DNA of 64,000 nucleotides from Marinomonas lutimaris (lineage in GTDB: Bacteria > Pseudomonadota > Gammaproteobacteria > Pseudomonadales > Marinomonadaceae). The DNA is taken from contig NZ_JAHLLW010000011.1 in the NCBI RefSeq assembly GCF_019426345.1, positions 29,724 to 93,723 on the forward strand. The letters run 5' to 3'. The notes under the pieces are model-generated. The model made no database searches and had not been told where the DNA came from. It saw only the letters and a program-made list of their open reading frames with translations. Made by a program: the position numbers and the translations under genes. Shown in pieces: positions 1 through 8,081 of the stretch. Within the stretch, counting starts at the first letter, position 1, and each line of letters opens with the position of its first letter.

Positions 1-660
1 TTGTCTGTGACCAAATGCTCACGCCGTGATTTACCCTTTGTTGTCGCACAAAAACAACACGGTGCAACCACGGTTGCAGCGACAATGATTATTGCGGCAA
101 TGGCTGGTATTAAAGTATTTGCCACTGGTGGCATTGGTGGCGTTCACCGCGGCGCACAGCAAACCTTTGATATTTCAGCGGATTTACAGGAGTTGGCCAA
201 AACTAATGTAGCCGTTGTCTGTGCCGGCGCAAAGTCGATTCTTGATCTTGCTCTAACACGTGAATATTTGGAAACTCAAGGCGTGCCAGTATTAGGCTAT
301 AAAACCGATATGCTGCCTGCTTTTTATACTCGCGAAAGTGATCAAACAGTAGATTACAACATGCAGTCTGCTGGCGATATTGCCGACTTTATTAAGGCAA
401 AATGGGGAATGCAATTGCACGGTGGAGCGATTATCGCGAACCCAATTCCGGAAGAGTTTGCGATGGATAAAGCGGCCATTGATGCTGCTATTAATCAGGC
501 ATTAACAGAGATGGAAGCACAAGGCGTAGCAGGTAAAGAGTCCACCCCCTTCTTGCTAGCACGCGTGGCGGAATTAACCGGTGGCGACAGTTTAGCCAGT
601 AATATTCAGCTGGTGTTTAACAACGCTCGCCTTGCTGCCGAAATCGCCTCCGCACTTTAA
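1..660 (+). CDS. psuG: pseudouridine-5'-phosphate glycosidase, C-terminal part (cut by window edge)
   Basis: This enzyme cleaves pseudouridine 5'-phosphate to uracil and ribose 5-phosphate in the cytoplasm, the second step of pseudouridine salvage. About 219 residues are visible against roughly 305 for the family, so some 85 N-terminal residues lie upstream of the window; the TTG at base 1 is not a real start. Family hallmarks are ATGGIGGVHRGA (about residues 41-52 of the fragment) and AGAKSILD (75-82), whose lysine is the likely Schiff-base lysine by analogy with E. coli PsuG. The C-terminus is intact and ends in TAA. The kinase partner psuK is not visible and may lie upstream. Confidence 0.93.
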   Translation: MSVTKCSRRDLPFVVAQKQHGATTVAATMIIAAMAGIKVFATGGIGGVHRGAQQTFDISADLQELAKTNVAVVCAGAKSILDLALTREYLETQGVPVLGYKTDMLPAFYTRESDQTVDYNMQSAGDIADFIKAKWGMQLHGGAIIANPIPEEFAMDKAAIDAAINQALTEMEAQGVAGKESTPFLLARVAELTGGDSLASNIQLVFNNARLAAEIASAL

Positions 661-735
661 CCAAGCGAACTACATGGCAAACACCTACGTTTGTCATGTC
701 TAACTAGCCTACAATTGGTTGATTTATATTGGTTT

Positions 736-814
736 TTGTAGGTCGTGGCTTTAGCCCGACAAGACGTAATTTGTCGTGGTGAGTTTTTTGTCGGCATAAA
801 TGCGCGACCTACAA
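736..814 (+). repeat. 79-bp dispersed element with 10-bp terminal inverted repeats, copy 1
   Basis: The element begins TTGTAGGTCG and ends CGACCTACAA, a perfect 10-bp terminal inverted repeat, and has internal complementary segments (CCGACAA with TTGTCGG). A second copy of the same length lies in reverse orientation at 63825-63903 and differs at about three positions. It carries no ORF and sits between psuG and the end of rlmF. It looks like a non-autonomous MITE or REP-like element that could fold in RNA. Confidence 0.75.
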
Positions 815-865
815 GATCAACGGAAGCCGTTTAGCCTCTCTTCGCGGGGAATTCACACTAAGAGA

Positions 866-1849
866 TTAGCTTTGCCAATAATTGCCTTTCCAGTAGTCGA
901 TTTGATCGTCTCCGAGGAAACTCCACGCGACAAATCGACTAATTTTCTGGCCTTGCGCCATTTCAATCGTTTTCACTTGGCGAGCACCGACTTCCTTTAA
1001 TGTGCGATAAATCGCCTCTAAATTGCCCTGACGCGCCACTAAAGAGGTAAACCAAAAACAACGATCAGCGTACTGCACACTTTCTTTTACCATGCGCGAG
1101 ACAAAGCCAGCTTCGCCGCCATCACACCATAATTCTGCGGCTGTACCGCCAAAGTTCAGCACAGGCTTTTCCGTCGTCGTTGTTTTGCCTTTCACACCAC
1201 GCCATTTTCGCTGAGATTCGTCAATCATTGCCGATTCGCTGGTATGAAATGGCGGATTACATAAGGTCAAATCAAAGCGATCTTTTTCCTTCCACACACC
1301 ATCAAAAAGCTTAGTGGGTTGAGTTTGCAAGCGCGCACTAATCACGCCTTTGAGACAAGCGTTAGATTTCACAATGGTGTCACAGGTTGCCACAGCAACA
1401 GGATTCACATCGGAACCAACAAACTGCCAGCCATATTCTTGATGACCAATAATCGGATACACACAGTTTGCACCAACACCAACATCCAAAACTTTTATAC
1501 CTTTGCCACGAGGAATCACGCCCTGATTACTGGCGGCCAGTAAATCAGCTAAATAATGAATGTAATCCGCTCGCCCAGGAATAGGTGGACAAAGATAACC
1601 CGGTGGAATATCCCAAAAGGCAACACCATAGAAATGACTAAGCAAGGCACGGTTTAAGGTTTTCACCGCATCAGGATTGGCAAAGTCCACTGACTCATTA
1701 CCGTATTGATTGAGTTGAATAAAACCAGATAATTCAGGGCAAGAATCCGCCAATAGGGCAAAATCGTAGCGCGCACGATGCGGGTTACGAGGATGAAGCT
1801 CTAATTTATTGGTGCGTTTGCTTTTCGTATTCTTGCTTTTTAAGACCAC
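866..1849 (-). CDS. rlmF: 23S rRNA (adenine(1618)-N6)-methyltransferase RlmF
   Basis: RlmF is an AdoMet-dependent enzyme that methylates N6 of A1618 in 23S rRNA. The 327-residue protein has the family opening LHPRNPHRARYDF (about 18-30), an AdoMet-binding strand-loop LDVGVGANCVYPI (121-133) and the N6-adenine methyltransferase motif NPPFH (198-202). The first start available in frame is a GTG at 1849; an in-frame stop lies shortly upstream and no strong ribosome-binding site is seen, so the start is the least certain part. The basic N-terminus (KSKNTKSKRTNK) fits RNA binding. It stands alone between convergent psuG and a LysR gene. Confidence 0.93.
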   Translation of the reverse strand: MVLKSKNTKSKRTNKLELHPRNPHRARYDFALLADSCPELSGFIQLNQYGNESVDFANPDAVKTLNRALLSHFYGVAFWDIPPGYLCPPIPGRADYIHYLADLLAASNQGVIPRGKGIKVLDVGVGANCVYPIIGHQEYGWQFVGSDVNPVAVATCDTIVKSNACLKGVISARLQTQPTKLFDGVWKEKDRFDLTLCNPPFHTSESAMIDESQRKWRGVKGKTTTTEKPVLNFGGTAAELWCDGGEAGFVSRMVKESVQYADRCFWFTSLVARQGNLEAIYRTLKEVGARQVKTIEMAQGQKISRFVAWSFLGDDQIDYWKGNYWQS

Positions 1850-1922
1850 TGTGATGCCATTGTTTTAAACCAAAACGCGAGTATAACCGAATTCCTCAGC
1901 TTGGACTAAATGTGCTGGAAGG

Positions 1923-2855
1923 TTACGGTTCTGGGTAAGGAATTAAGCTTTTTGCCACCTCTTCTGTGAGCTTTCTAAACCATTCAACGGCAGGGTCTCG
2001 CTCAATACTTTTTGGCCAACTTAAAAAATATTTTGAATCAGGAAATTCAACGGGCAGCGGTTTCATTGTAAGGTTAAATTGATCACAAAATCGCTCTGCC
2101 AATAAACCGCTGGTACTAATTAACAACGAAGTACGCCCTACTGTTTCTAACGCAGACAAAAAGTACGGCGTACGAAATGCAAAACGCCGTTCATGGGCCC
2201 TGTCAGCCAAAACAAAATCACTCACCACGCGTCGAGTTCCGCCCATACTAACCAGCACATGGGAAAAGCTTAAATATTCATCAAGACTAATTTTGTCTTG
2301 CTTAGCAAGTGGGTGATTATTCGACATGATGCAGCGAAACTTTTCACGCCCCAACAAAACTTTGCGGTAGGTATTCGGAATCTCAATGTATTCACTACAT
2401 AACACCACATCGACAGAATGCTCGGTTTGACTGATTAAACTGGTTTCAGTAATAGTCGTTGTTTCCAAAGAGGCGAATGGCGCTTCTTGGTAAAAGCGTT
2501 CCGCTATAGCTGGCACATAGGCTTGAGCCTGATAATGGGTGGTTTGTAAGCGGAAAACACGGTTGCTGCTTTGCGGTTGAAAGTCTGGAGGAGACTCCAG
2601 CCCCGCCATTTGTTCCATCATTAACTTTAATGGCGCTTCTAGTGCTAATGCTTTTGATGTTGGCACCATGCCTTTTGAGGTACGAATAAACAAAGGATCA
2701 TCAAAAGCGTCACGTAGTCGATTAAGCAATCGACTCATGGCTGATTGGCTTAAATACAGGCGATCCGCCGCCCGGCCAACGTTACGCTCTTCCAATAAAT
2801 ATAGAAGTCCAGTTAAGGATTTAAGATCCAAATGTTGTAGCGAACTAGGGATCAT
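1923..2855 (-). CDS. LysR-family transcriptional regulator
   Basis: A 310-residue LysR-type regulator. The N-terminal winged helix-turn-helix is clear (LLEERNVGRAADRLYLSQSAMSRLL region, residues about 18-45), followed by a substrate-binding domain that should sense a small ligand. A longer TTG start six bases upstream is possible, but the ATG at 2855 is preferred. It is divergent from the EamA transporter gene at 2966, and the 110-bp spacer carries a 9-bp inverted repeat. LysR regulators commonly control the divergent neighbour, so it probably regulates that transporter. The ligand cannot be read from sequence. Confidence 0.9.
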   Translation of the reverse strand: MIPSSLQHLDLKSLTGLLYLLEERNVGRAADRLYLSQSAMSRLLNRLRDAFDDPLFIRTSKGMVPTSKALALEAPLKLMMEQMAGLESPPDFQPQSSNRVFRLQTTHYQAQAYVPAIAERFYQEAPFASLETTTITETSLISQTEHSVDVVLCSEYIEIPNTYRKVLLGREKFRCIMSNNHPLAKQDKISLDEYLSFSHVLVSMGGTRRVVSDFVLADRAHERRFAFRTPYFLSALETVGRTSLLISTSGLLAERFCDQFNLTMKPLPVEFPDSKYFLSWPKSIERDPAVEWFRKLTEEVAKSLIPYPEP

Positions 2856-2871
2856 GACCAAATCTCGATTT

Positions 2872-2899
2872 ATGCATAATGATTAGAACTATTATGCAT
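2872..2899. promoter_or_regulatory. inverted repeat between lysR and eamA genes, candidate LysR operator
   Basis: ATGCATAAT and ATTATGCAT form a perfect 9-bp inverted repeat with a 10-bp spacer, centred in the divergent intergenic region. Size and position fit a LysR-type recognition site controlling both genes. This is inferred from symmetry and location only. Confidence 0.45.
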
Positions 2900-2965
2900 T
2901 GGATTTAACAGAGGGGGGAAGCCATTATGGCATTTCTGGTTCACTTAATTTAAAAGGCTACTGCC

Positions 2966-3931
2966 ATGTTAACTGCAAAACAGACTTTCTTGTACGGCCT
3001 CTTTTTTAGTTCTGTTACCGTGCTGTTTTGGGGAATGCTTCCTATTGCTCTTAAACTATCAGGTGGATTTTCCGATCCGATTACTCTGACTTGGCTGCGC
3101 TTTTCTATAGCGGGTATCATATTGGGCTTATGGCAATGGCAACGCGGCAAGCTAGGAGAATTTAAATCCTTGTCTAAAAATGACTGGCTACGTCTTTTCG
3201 CTGCAGGAACCTTTTTGATTATTAACTACACCAGCTTTGCGTGGAGCTTGAACTTTTTATTACCGGGTTCAGCGCAATTGAGTTTTCAAATTGCACCGTT
3301 GTTTCTCGCCTTAGGTGGTTTGTTCTTTCTGAAAGAAAACATTAACTGGCAACAATGGCTATGTTTTGTGGGAATAGGTCTAGGGATGTTGGTATTCTTC
3401 CACCCTATTTTTGGGCAAGGTGGTCAAGGCTCAATTTGGGTTGGTTTTGCTATTGTTCAAATGTCTGCCGCAGCGTGGTCTATGTATGCATTACTGCAAA
3501 AATCTTTGTTCAAACATCTAGCACCGTCCAATATTTTACTGGCGATTTATATTTATGCCTTGATCGTTATGCTGCCATTTTCATCGCCAAGCGAGCTATT
3601 AAAGATGTCTTCTGATGATGCTTGGATTGCGGCATTTTGCTGTCTTAATACACTTATCGCTTATGGCGCTTTTGCGCAAGCCATGCGTTATTGGCAAACA
3701 GTGCAAGTAAGCGCGTCTGTTGCTTTGACGCCTGTAATGGCATTTATACTGACCGAGCTTTGTGTCGCCTTTGGATGGTGGACGAGCAGTATTAGCTCAT
3801 CTCATGCTGACTTGTTAAGTTTATTTGGAATGTTAATTGTTATCGTCAGTGCGATTAACGTGCAATTGATTAGTGCAAGAGTTCAGCGTAAAGCCGCGTT
3901 ACTAACAAAGTCACTCAGTGAAGCGGCTTAA
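2966..3931 (+). CDS. EamA/DMT-family transporter
   Basis: A 321-residue inner-membrane protein of the drug/metabolite transporter superfamily. About ten hydrophobic segments are visible, arranged as two EamA repeats (the first around residues 8-140, the second around 155-300), with the usual glycine-rich helix ends such as FWGMLPIALKLSGG near the N-terminus. The start ATG is preceded by AAGG at good spacing. Members export amino acids, metabolites or drugs, and the substrate here is unknown. It is divergent from a LysR gene that may control it, and its end lies 24 bp from a convergent DUF6164-like gene. Confidence 0.9.
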   Translation: MLTAKQTFLYGLFFSSVTVLFWGMLPIALKLSGGFSDPITLTWLRFSIAGIILGLWQWQRGKLGEFKSLSKNDWLRLFAAGTFLIINYTSFAWSLNFLLPGSAQLSFQIAPLFLALGGLFFLKENINWQQWLCFVGIGLGMLVFFHPIFGQGGQGSIWVGFAIVQMSAAAWSMYALLQKSLFKHLAPSNILLAIYIYALIVMLPFSSPSELLKMSSDDAWIAAFCCLNTLIAYGAFAQAMRYWQTVQVSASVALTPVMAFILTELCVAFGWWTSSISSSHADLLSLFGMLIVIVSAINVQLISARVQRKAALLTKSLSEAA

Positions 3932-3955
3932 TTTGATCTTCAAAGCTTTAGGCGG

Positions 3956-4306
3956 TTACAGCCATAACGTAAATGGAATAATTGAAATACCTAAAATAAT
4001 CAACACGGCGATTAGAGTAAAAATTGCTTCCGTAGGATTCTGACGAGCGTGTTGTAAATAACCCAATATCCATTGCCCAAAAGTGATGGGACGCATGGTT
4101 TGAGCTCGGGCAATTTGGTCTTCTCGAATTAACTCTCTTGCTTTGATGGCTTGCTCTTTGTCTTTTACCCACAGACCAGCCATGGAAATTTGCCAGCGCC
4201 CTGCAGTGGTTTCGTAGAAGGCAATATCGTGGTCGGTTAATAGTTGACGAATATCATCCGCTTCCTCATCAGGAACATATTTAAGCCGAAAAACCAGAGT
4301 TGCCAT
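3956..4306 (-). CDS. DUF6164-like small membrane protein
   Basis: A 116-residue protein with a soluble N-terminal half (MATLVFRLKYVPDEEADDIRQL start, a ferredoxin-like or signal-transducing-looking fold) and one C-terminal transmembrane helix (about 93-115, IFTLIAVLIILGISIIPFTLWL). The layout matches DUF6164-type proteins, which are uncharacterised and common in gammaproteobacteria. A weak AAGG lies about ten bases before the ATG. It is monocistronic, facing the EamA gene. No enzymatic motif is visible, so no function is proposed. Confidence 0.75.
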   Translation of the reverse strand: MATLVFRLKYVPDEEADDIRQLLTDHDIAFYETTAGRWQISMAGLWVKDKEQAIKARELIREDQIARAQTMRPITFGQWILGYLQHARQNPTEAIFTLIAVLIILGISIIPFTLWL

Positions 4307-4392
4307 ATTGTAAAAACCTTGAGCGTAGAAATTGAGCGATAGAGGGTAAGAGAAGCGGACACATAATACAATCTAGTATCGCAATAGCGTCT

Positions 4393-5946
4393 TTATTTAA
4401 TAGTGTTTTCTTCAAACCAGGCAATAACTTGCTCTTTCGGTAAAGGCCGGCAGAAGTAGTAACCTTGCACTCTGTCTACGCCAAGTTCTCGAACTGCGTT
4501 TAATTGGTCTTCTCGCTCAACACCTTCAGCCACCAGCTCCATGTTTAACTCTTTTGCTAATTTGGTAACCGAGGTAAGTATCTGACGGGTAAATTGATCA
4601 TCTTTCAAACTAGCAATAAAGACTTGATCCAACTTTAATGTGTCGTATGGGAAACGCCGAAGAAAATCTAAACCTGCATAGCCCGTTCCAAAATCATCCA
4701 CGGACAAACCGACACCCAAGGCTTTAATGTGTTCAAAACGACTCACCATCAAAGGCAACTCCACAGCGTTTAATGCACTGGTTTCAGTGACTTCCAGCCC
4801 TAGTCGACCTTTTAACTCTGGGTACTCTTCAAGAATAGTAGCCAAGGTGTCAGCAAAACCGTCTTTAAGTAAGCTGTGTCTATCAACATTGACAGCCGTT
4901 TTTATATTACGTAATTGCTCCGGATACTCTCTATAAAAGTCCCCAACTTTTCGAATTACCATCCAAGTAAGGTCATCAATCAGGCCAAGTCGATCTGCCA
5001 TATCTACAATGACCAATGGCGAAACCTGACCATGGCGAAAGGAACGCCAACGGATAAGCGCTTCCATTTCATGAAAGCAACCAGCATTAAGCGAAACAAT
5101 AGGCTGGAAGTGTACTTCCATGGTCTCACTTTTAATCGCTCGTTTGATGCAGTGGCGCAAAGAACGACGATAATAAACCAGTACGAAATGCCCGATAAAA
5201 AATGCAGCTAACAACAGCGCCCAACAAATTAGCATAACCGGCAAGAGCGACCAGAAGTGCCGCCAGTATAGACTTGAAGGCAAAAGTACGACCAATGACA
5301 TAGACCAATCAGCCAAAGACGCTTCTTGTTCAGCCATAACACTTGAATCAATACCTTCTCTATTGGAAGAAAGAATTTGCTTGCCCAGAGTCAACTCATA
5401 GAAATAATCTGGCAAGAGTATTATATCAACGCTGATGGCAATCCTATCTGGTGGAGCTAGCCCATTAGCACCAAGACCGTCGCTTCTTTGATAAAAAGCA
5501 AAAAAAGTCGACTCACTCAAGGTATTAGAGCGCATGAGTGAAACCGTTTTTCTATCTGCACTACCTTTAATACGAGAGATAATAGAGTCATATATCTTGA
5601 TATTAGCGGGACCTAGATTAGAGCAATAAACCTTAAAATTAGAGTTAAATAAGCCAATCTCTTTAAAGGTGGGCGAATAAAATGTTGCTCGACGTAACAG
5701 CTTGATATTATCCCTGTCACATGACAAATCAGCATCATCTGTAACCTGCTTTAGCTCAGTAAAAATGCCATCCATTCGCTCAGATAAAGCACGTTTAGCG
5801 GCTGTGGTTTTATTTTCTAAATCGTTTAATAAAGAAAGATAAAGCCCTAAAGTGAAAAGGGTCAGAATGAGAAATAGGGATAGAAGGCCATAAAAAGAAA
5901 GTACTTTTTTTTTCGAGGGCATTAATGCACTGATATTTTTAAACAC
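4393..5946 (-). CDS. CSS-motif sensor with EAL cyclic-di-GMP phosphodiesterase domain
   Basis: A 517-residue inner-membrane protein expected to hydrolyse cyclic-di-GMP. An N-terminal transmembrane helix (about 18-40) is followed by a periplasmic region with the paired cysteines of CSS-motif sensors (DADLSCDRD near 70 and KVYCSNLG near 110), a second transmembrane segment (about 230-255) and a cytoplasmic EAL domain (about 270-515). The catalytic set looks complete: EALIRW, an ETSALN glutamate, DDFGTGY, KLDQVF and AEGVE. In related CSS-EAL proteins the redox state of the cysteines tunes activity. The start is a GTG behind a strong GGAGG. No GGDEF domain is present. Confidence 0.92.
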   Translation of the reverse strand: MFKNISALMPSKKKVLSFYGLLSLFLILTLFTLGLYLSLLNDLENKTTAAKRALSERMDGIFTELKQVTDDADLSCDRDNIKLLRRATFYSPTFKEIGLFNSNFKVYCSNLGPANIKIYDSIISRIKGSADRKTVSLMRSNTLSESTFFAFYQRSDGLGANGLAPPDRIAISVDIILLPDYFYELTLGKQILSSNREGIDSSVMAEQEASLADWSMSLVVLLPSSLYWRHFWSLLPVMLICWALLLAAFFIGHFVLVYYRRSLRHCIKRAIKSETMEVHFQPIVSLNAGCFHEMEALIRWRSFRHGQVSPLVIVDMADRLGLIDDLTWMVIRKVGDFYREYPEQLRNIKTAVNVDRHSLLKDGFADTLATILEEYPELKGRLGLEVTETSALNAVELPLMVSRFEHIKALGVGLSVDDFGTGYAGLDFLRRFPYDTLKLDQVFIASLKDDQFTRQILTSVTKLAKELNMELVAEGVEREDQLNAVRELGVDRVQGYYFCRPLPKEQVIAWFEENTIK

Positions 5947-6064
5947 AAAGCCGCCTCCCTACATTTAATATCTAACAACATACTTAATCTAACCACATAA
6001 ACATACTATTTATAGGGTCATGAAAATATCCGCATAATTACACAGATATTTAAAAGTACCAATA

Positions 6065-6092
6065 AAAAAGACCGCTTTAAAGCAGTCTTTTA
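6065..6092 (-). terminator. terminator downstream of the DUF3833 operon
   Basis: Read on the minus strand, AAAGACTGCTTTAAAGCGGTCTTT is a near-perfect hairpin followed by TTTTTTATT. It lies about 110 nt beyond the DUF3833 stop and would end the long operon that starts near 12750. Confidence 0.75.
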
Positions 6093-6203
6093 TGCATAAC
6101 CTAGAAGATAATCCTTACACTCACTACCTCTATCCAGCTTAGTAATAAAGTCTCTTAAGCATTATTCATTTCTGGGTAAAAAGTCAGAATACCACTAAAT
6201 TAC

Positions 6204-6761
6204 TCAGTACTGTTGAGGTGTTTTTTCAATAACAATAGTTAAGTAACCCACTTCGACCCCAAATTTTTTCATCACAGATTCGTTGATAACCACACCTTCT
6301 TTTACCATGTACATACGATCATCAACATTCACATCGATTAAGTCACCATCATAGGGAACTTGTAAGACATAATTCATAAACAAGGCATTACCGGATATTT
6401 TAATGTCACCAGATCCAACTACATCATTCGCTGTTGCTGAGTATTCGCCCTGCTCATTTGGCGTCATAATCCAAGTTCTATGTTGGATTTCACCATCATC
6501 AAACACAAATTTCTCAGCTAATATGCCAACACCACCTTTCCAACGACCTTCTAACGTAGCATTGAAATAACGAGTCACTTCACCGCTACGATTTTTCAAA
6601 ATGCCATGCGCAGTTAAAGGCCCAGTAAAGAAACTTTGTAAGTCAAACTTTGGCTCATTTTTAGCGTACAAAGACACATCAGACGTAGAGCATGCCGTAA
6701 GCAATAATACACACAGTAAAACAGTGAGTTTACCCGTAACAGATCGGAACAGATGTCTCAT
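6204..6761 (-). CDS. DUF3833 family lipoprotein
   Basis: A 185-residue predicted lipoprotein. The signal peptide ends in a lipobox (LLTACS, cysteine at about residue 24), so the mature protein is probably anchored in the outer or inner membrane facing the periplasm. The rest (FFTGPLTAHGILKNRSG, then beta-rich sequence) matches DUF3833, which is found with ChrR/ECF-linked lipid genes. AGGAGAA precedes the ATG. It is the last gene of the operon, 36 bp after the periplasmic-protein gene. Its biochemical role is unknown; by context it probably serves the same membrane-lipid response. Confidence 0.85.
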   Translation of the reverse strand: MRHLFRSVTGKLTVLLCVLLLTACSTSDVSLYAKNEPKFDLQSFFTGPLTAHGILKNRSGEVTRYFNATLEGRWKGGVGILAEKFVFDDGEIQHRTWIMTPNEQGEYSATANDVVGSGDIKISGNALFMNYVLQVPYDGDLIDVNVDDRMYMVKEGVVINESVMKKFGVEVGYLTIVIEKTPQQY

Positions 6762-6797
6762 ATTACTTACTTCTCCTAAGCTAACGTTGAAAATAAA

Positions 6798-7526
6798 TTA
6801 CATATAATGGTATTGAATATCGACTGTTTGATATTTACCTTGTTCATCACAAATATTTGCTCGACCAGTAAAGCGTAATAATCTTTTGTCTGCTGGGTCA
6901 TAAGCAACCACAATAGGATCGACCGCCAATTTTACCAACCAAGATACTGGAGTAAGTGCGAAACACTGAGCGCCGTCCGCAGTACCTTCCACACAGGAGG
7001 CTTTGCTAAAACGGAAGGAAAAGGTTGTTTGTTTGCTGGGCACTAGATATTCAATATCCATGTTTTTACCTGCTTCTAAGGCATCCCAGTACTGTTTGAT
7101 GAATGCATCAAAGCCAGCATCGACAATCATACCTGCCGCAAGTTTCACAGAGGCTTTTTCTTCTTTAGCAGCACGATTTTCTTGATAAACGATGTTTAAT
7201 TTCCCACCAGACTGAGTGACTCCAATCTTTTCGCCATTACGCTCATTAACCTGAGAAAAGCTAGGTGTCATCTTCGACTGAGAAAAATCGAGTTTTTTAT
7301 GCCCAAAAACACGACCATCAGGCTCTGAATATTCTACATTGTAAGCTTCGTCGCTGAGTTTCTCGTGAGTTTCTCTATACAACAAAGCACCTGTTTTCAC
7401 ACTATAAGCACTGCCTACTATTTTTGAAAAAGATGTATCGGCCAAACAGAAAGAGCTAAAGAAGAAGGCACAAAGGGCTGCTATAAAAAACCGCTGCTGC
7501 GGAAAAAATACGAAAGAACGCTTCAT
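6798..7526 (-). CDS. secreted/periplasmic protein of unknown function (ECF operon)
   Basis: A 242-residue protein with a basic start (MKRSF), a hydrophobic stretch and a signal-peptidase-like end (FFFSSFCLA), so it is probably periplasmic. The mature part is beta-rich (GALLYRETHEKLSDEAYNVEY, later FSFRFSKASC) and reminiscent of DUF3108-like proteins, but the family is not recognised with confidence. Two later cysteines (SCVEGTADGAQC) may form a disulfide. A GTG start 18 bases upstream is possible; the ATG is chosen because it gives a normal signal peptide. It lies 25 bp after the DUF2878 gene and 36 bp before the DUF3833 gene. Confidence 0.8.
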   Translation of the reverse strand: MKRSFVFFPQQRFFIAALCAFFFSSFCLADTSFSKIVGSAYSVKTGALLYRETHEKLSDEAYNVEYSEPDGRVFGHKKLDFSQSKMTPSFSQVNERNGEKIGVTQSGGKLNIVYQENRAAKEEKASVKLAAGMIVDAGFDAFIKQYWDALEAGKNMDIEYLVPSKQTTFSFRFSKASCVEGTADGAQCFALTPVSWLVKLAVDPIVVAYDPADKRLLRFTGRANICDEQGKYQTVDIQYHYM

Positions 7527-7551
7527 TTTCTTATCTATCCTCACTTTTTAA

Positions 7552-8067
7552 CTAATGCTCTCTTTGAAACAAGGCCCATTTTTCACAAAGCCATACGCCC
7601 AACGGTAACACCAAAGACCAAATAATCGCTACTATAAAAAGAGTCAAGATCACAGGTTCTGCCAAGCTGATACCGGCTAAATTAGCACCAGCAAAATAAC
7701 TCATCGTTGGCCCAACTACGCCCATTACAGCGCTCAAAACATAACGTGAGCGCAAAAAAGCCAAACTATGAGCAAATAAGGTACCGACGCAAACCCAAAG
7801 ACAGAGCAACCAAATGGGCGGCAATGCTGTTTGTCCAAACAATGTTACGTTCGATGAAAACACTCCGATTTGAAACAAAGTACCATCAATGACGACACCT
7901 AGTGCTAGGAAGGAAAACAGCAGACGCCATTCTCTACGAGAATGCATAAAATAGCGATCATGCAAAAAAAGATAAGCCAAAGTGGCGACCAATGCCCAAG
8001 CATTACCAGCAAGCAAGCAGACAAACCAAACGACTTGAAACAAAATGGCATTCATCAAAGGTTTCAT
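7552..8067 (-). CDS. DUF2878 family membrane protein
   Basis: A 171-residue inner-membrane protein with about five hydrophobic helices and little soluble sequence, matching DUF2878. It has a good ribosome-binding site (GGAG, eight bases before the ATG). It lies 14 bp after the cfa-type gene, so the two are almost certainly co-transcribed. In other bacteria DUF2878 genes sit beside Cfa-type and DUF1365 genes in ECF/ChrR loci. Its function is unknown; a role in the handling or placement of modified lipids is only an inference from context. Confidence 0.85.
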   Translation of the reverse strand: MKPLMNAILFQVVWFVCLLAGNAWALVATLAYLFLHDRYFMHSRREWRLLFSFLALGVVIDGTLFQIGVFSSNVTLFGQTALPPIWLLCLWVCVGTLFAHSLAFLRSRYVLSAVMGVVGPTMSYFAGANLAGISLAEPVILTLFIVAIIWSLVLPLGVWLCEKWALFQREH

Positions 8068-8081
8068 GCCATTTACTCCAT

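Noticed and set aside
4393..5946. Diguanylate cyclase function for the EAL protein
   Set aside because: No GGDEF domain or motif is present; only the CSS sensor and EAL domains are seen.
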